From Nanobdellota archaeon (GTDB lineage: Archaea; Nanobdellota; Nanobdellia; SCGC-AAA011-G17; ARS1403), in the NCBI GenBank assembly GCA_002688395.1, contig NZCU01000016.1:1-19391 (forward strand): a stretch of DNA of 19,391 bases. The letters are read 5' to 3'. Under the pieces are notes generated by a model. The model was given only the letters and a program-made list of their open reading frames with translations, did no database searches and was not told where the DNA came from. This document shows positions 14,670 through 19,391 of the stretch, one piece after another (position 1 is the stretch's first letter; every line of letters begins with the position of its first letter). Made by a program: the position numbers and the translations under genes.

Positions 14670-15433
14670 TGCAATTAAAATTATTAAAGAAAGAAGAAAA
14701 TAAAATTACTTTTTTAGTAAAAGAAACAGAGCCTTACATAATTAATGCCTTAAGAAGAATGATTGTAGAAGAAGTTCCTACAATGGCGATTGAAGATGTA
14801 ACTTTCGTAAAAAATAACTCAGCTTTATATGATGAAATAATCGCACATAGATTAGGTTTATTACCATTAACTACAGACCTAAAAGGTTATGATTTCGTAG
14901 ATAAATGTAAATGTAAAGGAAAAGGTTGTGCAAGATGCCAATTAAAATTAATTCTAGAAGCAAAAGGACCATGCACTGTGTTGTCTGAAAATTTAAAATC
15001 AAAAGACACTAAAATAAAACCAGCATATCCAGATATGCCAATAACAAAATTACTAAAAGGACAAGTTCTACAATTAGAAGCAGTAGCAAGTCTTGGTCAA
15101 GGTAAAAACCATATTAAATTTAGTCCAGGACTACCTTATTATAGATCAGTTCCAATATTAACTGTTTCTGGTAATGCAAATTTAAATTCTTTAAAAGAAA
15201 AATGCAAAAATATCAATATAAAAGGTAAATCTGTTGAAGTAAAAGACCTTACATCTTGGACAGAAGCAGATGAACAAATTTGTGAAGATAATGGTATAGA
15301 AGTTACATATTCTGATACTGATTTTGTATTTACTTTAGAATCTTGGGGACAATTAGACACAAGTAAGATCATGACCGCAGCAATAGAAATGTTTAACTCT
15401 AAACTAAAAGAATTTGATAAATTAGTTAAATAA
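14669..15433 (+). CDS. rpoD: RNA polymerase subunit D (Rpb3 homologue)
   Basis: 254 residues. RpoD dimerises with RpoL to form the assembly platform of archaeal RNA polymerase. The dimerisation domain has EPYIINALRRMIVEEVPTMA and IIAHRLGLLPL; the C-terminus has FTLESWGQLDTSKI. A Cys cluster CKCKGKGCARC (Cys80, 82, 87, 90) lies in the insert domain. The iron-sulphur-type domain 3 found in many archaeal RpoD retains only two Cys (in EKCKN and EQICEDNG), so a 4Fe-4S cluster is unlikely there. Last gene of the uS13 unit; a 9-T run follows. Confidence 0.96.
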   Translation: MQLKLLKKEENKITFLVKETEPYIINALRRMIVEEVPTMAIEDVTFVKNNSALYDEIIAHRLGLLPLTTDLKGYDFVDKCKCKGKGCARCQLKLILEAKGPCTVLSENLKSKDTKIKPAYPDMPITKLLKGQVLQLEAVASLGQGKNHIKFSPGLPYYRSVPILTVSGNANLNSLKEKCKNINIKGKSVEVKDLTSWTEADEQICEDNGIEVTYSDTDFVFTLESWGQLDTSKIMTAAIEMFNSKLKEFDKLVK

Positions 15434-15439
15434 ACACTA

Positions 15440-15448
15440 TTTTTTTTT
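15440..15448 (+). terminator. T-tract after rpoD
   Basis: Nine consecutive T start 7 bp after the rpoD stop codon, fitting archaeal intrinsic termination at U-rich tracts. It is the longest T run noted on the plus strand of this block. Confidence 0.6.
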
Positions 15449-15456
15449 ACTTTGAA

Positions 15457-15475
15457 CACACTTTTCTAAAGTGTG
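15457..15475 (+). other. Perfect hairpin directly before tRNA-Leu
   Basis: CACACTTT pairs perfectly with AAAGTGTG around a 3-nt loop TCT. The stem ends two bases before the tRNA 5' end. It could be part of termination of the rpoD transcript, or a pre-tRNA leader structure; no convincing TATA box for the tRNA is visible in the 44-bp gap. Confidence 0.6.
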
Positions 15476-15477
15476 AT

Positions 15478-15561
15478 GCGGGAGTGTCAGAGTGGTCAAA
15501 TGAGATGCGTTAAGGCCGCATTGGCTTAGTGCCTGCGCAGGTTCGAATCCTGTCTCCCGCA
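15478..15561 (+). tRNA. tRNA-Leu with AAG anticodon
   Basis: Acceptor GCGGGAG/CTCCCGC with A73, anticodon stem ATGCG/CGCAT, loop TTAAGGC (anticodon AAG at 15512-15514, with the G37 usual for CUN-reading Leu tRNAs), Leu-type variable arm GGC-TTAGT-GCC, and T-stem GCAGG/CCTGT. A34 is very unusual in archaea, where GAG would be expected for this box. From the variable arm onward it is nearly identical to tRNA-Leu(CAA) at 11146. It lies between rpoD and eL18. Confidence 0.92.
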
Positions 15562-15570
15562 ATTAGAAAC

Positions 15571-15656
15571 ATTTAAAAACACAAAATTAACAATAAAATA
15601 TAACTCTGCGAGCTAACGCGCATAGTGGAGCTTGATTCTAAGCTCTAAGGTTGAAA
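15571..15656 (+). promoter_or_regulatory. Promoter and structured GC-rich leader of the eL18 operon
   Basis: A TATA box (ATTTAAAA, about 15571-15578, or ATAAAATATA near 15592) precedes an untypically GC-rich segment, 15604-15650. One hairpin pairs TGCG (15607-15610) with CGCA (15619-15622). A stronger one pairs 15626-15633 (TGGAGCTT) with 15640-15647 (AAGCTCTA) around a 6-nt loop. The string GAGCT occurs at 15610-15614 and 15628-15632, and both copies can pair with AGCTC at 15641-15645, so two folds exclude each other. AAGG, a possible ribosome-binding site, follows at 15647-15650. This looks like a leader for ribosomal-protein feedback control; that is inference. Confidence 0.5.
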
Positions 15657-16019
15657 ATGGTTAAAAGAACAGGAACACAAACATTAACTTTAAGGAATTT
15701 AATTAGAGATCTGACTAAATTAGGAAAATCTAAAAAAATTAAATTATGGTTAAGAATAGCTAATGATCTAGAAAAACCAACAAGAATTAGAAGAACAGTT
15801 AACTTATACAAAATTGATAAATTTACAAGAGAAGGAGAAACAGCTTTAATCCCAGGAAAAGTTTTATCTGTTGGAGATTTAACAAAAAAATTAACTATAG
15901 CTGCATATCAATTCTCAGAAAAAGCAGAAGAAAAAATAAACAAATCTGGAAAAGCAATAAAATTACAAGATTTAATCAAAGAAAATCCAGAAGGAAAAAA
16001 AATAAGGATAATAGGGTAA
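15657..16019 (+). CDS. rpl18e: Ribosomal protein eL18
   Basis: 120 residues from ATG at 15657 (an in-frame TTG lies six bases upstream, but ATG matches the family start). Family features are LIRDLTKLGKSKKIKLWLRIA, PTRIRRTVNLYKIDKF, ALIPGKVLSVGDL and the LTIAAYQFSEKA block. eL18 is a large-subunit protein of archaea and eukaryotes. In archaea the normal order is eL18-uL13-uS9-rpoN; here a 71-aa gene is interposed after one base. The long structured leader upstream makes it a candidate for autoregulation. Confidence 0.96.
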   Translation: MVKRTGTQTLTLRNLIRDLTKLGKSKKIKLWLRIANDLEKPTRIRRTVNLYKIDKFTREGETALIPGKVLSVGDLTKKLTIAAYQFSEKAEEKINKSGKAIKLQDLIKENPEGKKIRIIG

Positions 16020-16020
16020 A

Positions 16021-16236
16021 ATGGTAAGATCAGAACAACCAGGATTTGAATTAACAAGAGGACATTTAAATGATAGACTTGAAAAAGAAGATTTAGATAA
16101 TGTTACTTTTCACGCTATAAATGGAGACATATATTGTCAAGTTGACGGAAAGGATTACAAATTAGCAGACAACCCAGAATTAATAGGAACTTTAAAAATT
16201 ACAGCAGGATCATATTTAAGACTATTTGGAAAATGA
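16021..16236 (+). CDS. Uncharacterised 71-aa protein within the eL18-uL13 operon
   Basis: Starts MVRSEQPGFELTRGHLNDRL one base after the eL18 stop, and its TGA overlaps the uL13 ATG (ATGA), so it is part of the operon and translationally coupled. The first third looks helical; the rest looks like four short beta strands (NVTFHAI, DIYCQVDG, DYKL, GTLKITAGSYLRLF), consistent with a small beta-barrel or wing. There is one Cys and no zinc motif. I recognise no family. Tight coupling to ribosomal genes on both sides suggests a ribosome, rRNA or polymerase-related role; this is inferred from position alone. Confidence 0.8.
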   Translation: MVRSEQPGFELTRGHLNDRLEKEDLDNVTFHAINGDIYCQVDGKDYKLADNPELIGTLKITAGSYLRLFGK

Positions 16237-16652
16237 TAATTAACGGAGAAAATTTAATTTTAGGACGTTTAGCTACAATGGCAGCTAAAACAGCTTTGCT
16301 AGGAGATAAAGTAGATATTATTAATTGTGAAAAAATAGTTATTGTAGGAAAAAAAGATAATATTGTCTCTACTTACAGACAAAAATTTGATAGAAAAACT
16401 CCAAGAAAAGGACCTTTTATCCCAAGAATGCCAGACAGATTAGTAAGAAGAATGATAAGAGGAATGCTACCATATAAAAAAGAAAGAGGAAAAACAGCTT
16501 TCAAAAAAATAATGTGTCATATTGGAACTCCAGATAACTTTAAAAATGAAAAAATAGAAACATTTGATAAGATTAATGTATTAAAAGGTAATAATATTAA
16601 CTATTTAAATATTCAAAATTTATGTAAATTATTAGGAAACACAAAACTATAA
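16233..16652 (+). CDS. rpl13: Ribosomal protein uL13
   Basis: 139 residues of the large-subunit assembly protein uL13. Features are IINGENLILGRLATMAAKTALLG at the N-terminus, VDIINCEKIVIVG, TPRKGPFIPRMPDRLVRRMIRGMLP and YKKERGKTAFKKIMCHIG. Length is normal for archaea. It overlaps the upstream 71-aa gene by four bases and is followed after one base by uS9. Confidence 0.97.
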   Translation: MIINGENLILGRLATMAAKTALLGDKVDIINCEKIVIVGKKDNIVSTYRQKFDRKTPRKGPFIPRMPDRLVRRMIRGMLPYKKERGKTAFKKIMCHIGTPDNFKNEKIETFDKINVLKGNNINYLNIQNLCKLLGNTKL

Positions 16653-16653
16653 T

Positions 16654-17058
16654 ATGCCAAAAATCGTTCATATCGCAGGAAAAAGAAAAAGATCAATAGC
16701 AAGAGCAACCTTAAGAGAAGGGAAAGGAGTTATAAGAGTAAATAAATTAATTTTAGATCATTACGGCAACAAACTAGCAAGGATGAAAATACTCGAACCA
16801 TTAGAAATTGCAAAAGAATTAGCACCAAAAGTTGATATTAATGTTGTTGTTAAAGGTGGTGGGTGGCAATCACAAGCAGAAGCTTCTCGCTTAGCAATAG
16901 CAAAAGCCCTAGTAGAATACACTAGAGGCGACAAACTAAAAAAAGAATTTTTAGAATATGACAGACATCTTTTGGTTGCGGACACAAGAAGAAATGAACC
17001 TTGTAAACCAAATGACTCTGGAAAACCTAGAGCAAAACGTCAGAAAAGCTACCGATAG
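16654..17058 (+). CDS. rps9: Ribosomal protein uS9
   Basis: 134 residues of the small-subunit protein whose C-terminal tail reaches the P-site tRNA. Features are GKRKRSIARATLREGKGVIRVN, the VVVKGGGWQSQAEASRLAIAKAL core, DTRRNEPCKPNDSG and the KRQKSYR end that is essentially invariant. In archaea rpoN normally follows directly; here a 1.3-kb homing endonuclease gene lies between. Confidence 0.97.
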   Translation: MPKIVHIAGKRKRSIARATLREGKGVIRVNKLILDHYGNKLARMKILEPLEIAKELAPKVDINVVVKGGGWQSQAEASRLAIAKALVEYTRGDKLKKEFLEYDRHLLVADTRRNEPCKPNDSGKPRAKRQKSYR

Positions 17059-17070
17059 TTATACTATAAT

Positions 17071-17090
17071 ATATATTTTATAAAATATAT
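17071..17090. repeat. 20-bp perfect AT palindrome after uS9
   Basis: The ten bases ATATATTTTA are followed by their reverse complement TAAAATATAT. It starts 13 bp after the uS9 stop and precedes the HEG2 promoter element. It may be a terminator-like hairpin, a TATA-like element in both directions, or chance in AT-rich DNA. Confidence 0.5.
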
Positions 17091-17102
17091 TTCACATTCA
17101 AA

Positions 17103-17139
17103 CGACATACTCGTCAAAGGTGCGTGAGCCTTTTAAATA
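17103..17139 (+). promoter_or_regulatory. HEG2 promoter with CGACATACYCGTCA element
   Basis: CGACATACTCGTCA (17103-17116), then 14 bp, then TATA-like TTTTAAATA (17131-17139), then ATG at 17160. The element differs by one base from that of HEG1 and begins the same 57 bp before the start codon. CATTC lies just upstream of the element in both cases. Confidence 0.65.
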
Positions 17140-17159
17140 AACAATGCTTAATTTATTCT

Positions 17160-18502
17160 ATGAATCCGAATTATGGATTAATGATAGAACTAAAGCCAGA
17201 GTTTCAGAGAGAGCTATTTACAAAATTATTAAGACAATATAAAAGATTTCCACTAGCCAAATTATTGAAGAGAACATCTTCCTTAATCTATCATTACAAA
17301 AATTGTAGAGTGAGAGGGCTATCTATAGTAGTTGCAACTAAAGCAATAGAATTAGCAGACATTTCTAAAAGAGAATTGGAAAAAACACAATAAAGATTTA
17401 TTCTGCAAAAGAAGAAAGAAGTAGTATGTTGAGATTTGGAAGAAATACACGAAAAGAACAGTTAAAGAAATTTAGAGAAGATATACCAGAAATAAGTGAA
17501 TTAATAGAAAAGAAAAATCTAAATTTAGAGAAATGGTTCAACAACTATATCAAACTAATCAATTTTGGTGCGAGACAATTCAAAGAAACAAAAATAGAAG
17601 AAAATAAACTTAAGCTTAGATATACAAACTACTCAAATTCAAAAAGAAAAGAATTTATCAATTACCTACCAAGAAGAATAAAACTAGATGAGGATTTCCA
17701 ATATTTCTTTGGTTTGTGGTGTGGAGATAGGCTTGGAAGTGGACGCTTTGGAGTTGTAAATAAAAACAAAACAATCAATTTTGTGACCAAAAACTATCTA
17801 GAAAAATTATATCAAAAACCGGAATTTATCTTAGTATATAGTGAAGAAATAGAAAAACCAAAAATAGATTATGTCACTAAATCAATAAAAAGAAAATCTA
17901 GTGTTGTTATAGGTAATTTAATTGTAGGATACGCAGTTCTCGTTGGAATAAAAAATAGTATCTTATTTAGTTTCTTTGATTATTTGTTAAAAAATATGGA
18001 AACATTTCTTAATTTATTGCCTAATAAGAATATATTCTTTGCTGGGCTATTTGATGCAGAAGGAAATGTATTTTGGGAAGATAGGTGCTTTAGATGGGCT
18101 TGTAAAAATAAAAGATTAACCGAAATCTATACCCAACATCTTAAAGAATTAAGCCTTTTTCATAGATACGATGGATCAAATTTAGTAACTTATAATAATA
18201 AAAAATTTAGGAAAGAAATATTGCCCTTTATCAAACATCCTGAAAAAATTAATAAAGCAAACTTTCTGTGTTATGGTAAAGGAAATTTAGATAACCGTTT
18301 CTTAAATATTCTTAAAACAGTAAAAAACAATAATGGAAGTATAAACAAAGACATAGCAAAAGTTTTAAAAAGGGTAAAAATGTATTCACAACTTAAAGTT
18401 TTAGAGAGATTTGGATATATCTACAAAGAAGATTATCCTCATAAAAATTATATTACAATGAAAGGTCTGAGAGAACTTCAGAGGGGGCAAGGATACATAT
18501 GA
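17160..18502 (+). CDS. LAGLIDADG homing endonuclease (HEG2), interrupted by a frame change
   Basis: The ATG at 17160 is preceded by a TATA box at the leaderless distance. The first frame gives a 77-residue helix-turn-helix region (LAKLLKRTSSLIYHYKNCRV, like HEG1's STLYYHYKK) and stops at 17391. Reading continues in the -1 frame from the A6 run at 17380-17385 (KNTIKIYSAKEERSSMLRFG) and stays open to TGA at 18500. This second part has LAGLIDADG motif 1 YFFGLWCGDR and motif 2 FFAGLFDAEGNVFW (acidic catalytic residues present), then a C-terminal winged-helix segment (about the last 60 residues). A separate protein could start at ATG 17426. It divides uS9 from rpoN and its stop overlaps the rpoN ATG. 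It may be a frameshifted relic, two proteins, or a sequencing error. Confidence 0.8.
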
Positions 18503-18697
18503 TCATACCAATCCGCTGTGTTTAGCTGTGGGAAGCCAGTAGCTCATTTACATCAAAAATACCTGCACGAACTAGAAAAAGGTAAAAAACCTAAAGATGT
18601 TATGGACAAATTAGGTTTAGAAAGATATTGCTGTAGAGCTTTATTTTTAAGCCACGTTGACTTACTAGAAACAGTGTCAAGGTTTAAAAGAAGCTAA
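18499..18697 (+). CDS. rpoN: RNA polymerase subunit N (Rpb10 homologue) with one extra base
   Basis: The small zinc-binding subunit that helps assemble the RpoD-RpoL platform. From ATG 18499 the frame reads MIIPIRCV and meets TAG at 18523. One base along, it continues FSCGKPVAHLHQKYLHELEKG and later ERYCCRALFLSHVDLLETV to TAA at 18695. Joined, this is a complete RpoN of about 65 residues with its four zinc Cys in two pairs (RC-SC and YCC). The extra base fits best as a G at 18520, because the family has CFSCGK. The context GTT TAG C resembles the +1 shifty stop of bacterial prfB (CTT TGA C). An essential gene should not be dead, so recoding or a sequence error is expected. Confidence 0.9.
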
Positions 18698-18712
18698 TTT
18701 CTTTATTTTTCT

Positions 18713-19391
18713 ATGAAAATACACAATAATATAGAGATAAGAGACTTAGCATTAGCTTACAAAGACCATTTAATCATCTCAGATTTACACATTGGTTTAG
18801 AGGAAGCTCTAAATAAACAAGGAATCCTAATTCCAAGATTTCAATTCGAAGGAATAAAAGCTAAATTAAAAAAATTATTAACAAACGAAATAAAAGTAGT
18901 TGTAATTAACGGTGATTTAAAGCATGAATTTGGAACCATCTCAGAACAAGAATGGCGCCATACTTTAGAAATTTTAGATTTATGTTTAGAAAATTCTAGA
19001 AAAGTAATTTTAGTTAAAGGAAATCACGACACTATCTTAGATCCAATAGCTGAAAAAAAGAACATAGAAATTTTAGATGATTACATAATAGATGATATAA
19101 CTTTAATACATGGAGATAAACTAAAAGAAATAAACACATCAATAATAATAATTGGCCATGAACATCCAGCTTTATCTATAAAAGATGAAATAAGAAATGA
19201 AACCTATAAATGTTTCTTAAAAGGAAAATATAAAAATAAAACTCTAATTGTAACCCCTTCTTTTTGTTTAGTAAGACCAGGAGTAGATGTTTTAACTAAA
19301 GAATATCCAACCCCATACAGAAAAAACTTAGATAATTTTGAAGTTTATGTAGTTGGAGATAAAATTTACAATTTTGGAAAATTAAAAAATA
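18713..19391 (+). CDS. Metallophosphoesterase (archaeal ICC/COG1407-like), 3' end beyond window
   Basis: 226 codons are present with no stop before the window edge. Calcineurin-like motifs occur in order: ISDLHIG (Asp24, His26), VINGDLKHEFG (about 65-75), KGNHD (about 102-106), LIHGDKL and IIGHEHP. These provide the two-metal site for hydrolysing phosphate esters. The archaeal COG1407 family is often named SbcD-like or ICC-like, but the substrate is unknown. The ATG is 15 bp after the rpoN stop with no promoter between, so it may be co-transcribed with rpoN. Confidence 0.9.
   Translation, partial: MKIHNNIEIRDLALAYKDHLIISDLHIGLEEALNKQGILIPRFQFEGIKAKLKKLLTNEIKVVVINGDLKHEFGTISEQEWRHTLEILDLCLENSRKVILVKGNHDTILDPIAEKKNIEILDDYIIDDITLIHGDKLKEINTSIIIIGHEHPALSIKDEIRNETYKCFLKGKYKNKTLIVTPSFCLVRPGVDVLTKEYPTPYRKNLDNFEVYVVGDKIYNFGKLKN

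Noticed and set aside
17071..17090. The 20-bp AT palindrome as an origin or integration site
   Set aside because: It is pure A/T in AT-rich DNA with no accompanying repeats; a chance or promoter-like palindrome is more likely.
17059..18519. HEG2 as an mRNA intron within rpoN, with an upstream first exon
   Set aside because: The rpoN start MIIPIRC lies after HEG2, and no second copy of this coding segment or bulge-helix-bulge is visible before it.
1..19391. CRISPR array, rRNA genes, insertion sequence or prophage
   Set aside because: No regularly spaced repeats, rRNA sequence, transposase or phage structural genes were seen on either strand.

Overview
The window reads as a very AT-rich, gene-dense archaeal chromosome segment. 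It carries eL21, eL18, the RNA polymerase subunits RpoF, RpoD and RpoN, archaeal SecF, Trm56, a PIN-ATPase-KH protein, tRNAs with bulge-helix-bulge introns, and mostly leaderless genes with a TATA box about 25 bp before the ATG. The trimmed proteins (135-aa Trm56, 189-aa TrmI) and the surface-protein style suggest a small-genome DPANN lineage of the Woesearchaeota/Pacearchaeota type. That placement is inference from style, not phylogeny.

Layout. 1-3975: secF (minus, cut by the window edge) and trm56 diverge from one shared TATA box, followed by a large PKD-containing surface protein. 4011-4498: a response-regulator fragment joined out of frame to the C-terminal half of an ABC exporter ATPase, which looks like a deletion scar. 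4540-5407: tRNA-Gly(UCC) with two introns, then a convergent LAGLIDADG homing endonuclease gene (HEG1). 5517-7230: a two-gene unit of a PIG-L deacetylase and an MJ1255-like glycosyltransferase, the latter split by a -1 frame change at a perfect A_AAA_AAA heptamer. 7214-11055: an orphan 264-aa gene, a 72-aa gene, intron-bearing tRNA-Arg(CCU), the PIN-ATPase-KH gene, a 71-aa gene and trmI. 11146-12915: tRNA-Leu(CAA), a DoxX-like membrane protein, then eL21-rpoF-DUF655.

12956-18697 is the conserved information-processing block: uS13-uS4-uS11-rpoD, tRNA-Leu with an AAG anticodon, a structured leader, eL18, an uncharacterised 71-aa gene, uL13, uS9, then an inserted HEG2, and rpoN carrying one extra base near its 5' end. 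The window closes with a metallophosphoesterase cut by the edge.

Most notable signals: (1) both homing endonuclease genes carry the same 14-bp element (13/14 identical) exactly 57 bp upstream of their start codons, and both proteins begin with a similar helix-turn-helix region, which suggests shared or auto-regulation; (2) HEG2 sits in the uS9-rpoN gap and ends on the rpoN start codon, and rpoN is then frameshifted at a GTT TAG C shifty-stop context; (3) a -1 slippery heptamer sits in the glycosyltransferase; (4) tRNA-Gly has a D-stem intron with a clean bulge-helix-bulge; (5) a tRNA-Leu has A34; (6) two divergent gene pairs share one TATA box across gaps of exactly 52 bp. Three independent frame breaks in the window mean sequencing indels must be excluded before biology is claimed.
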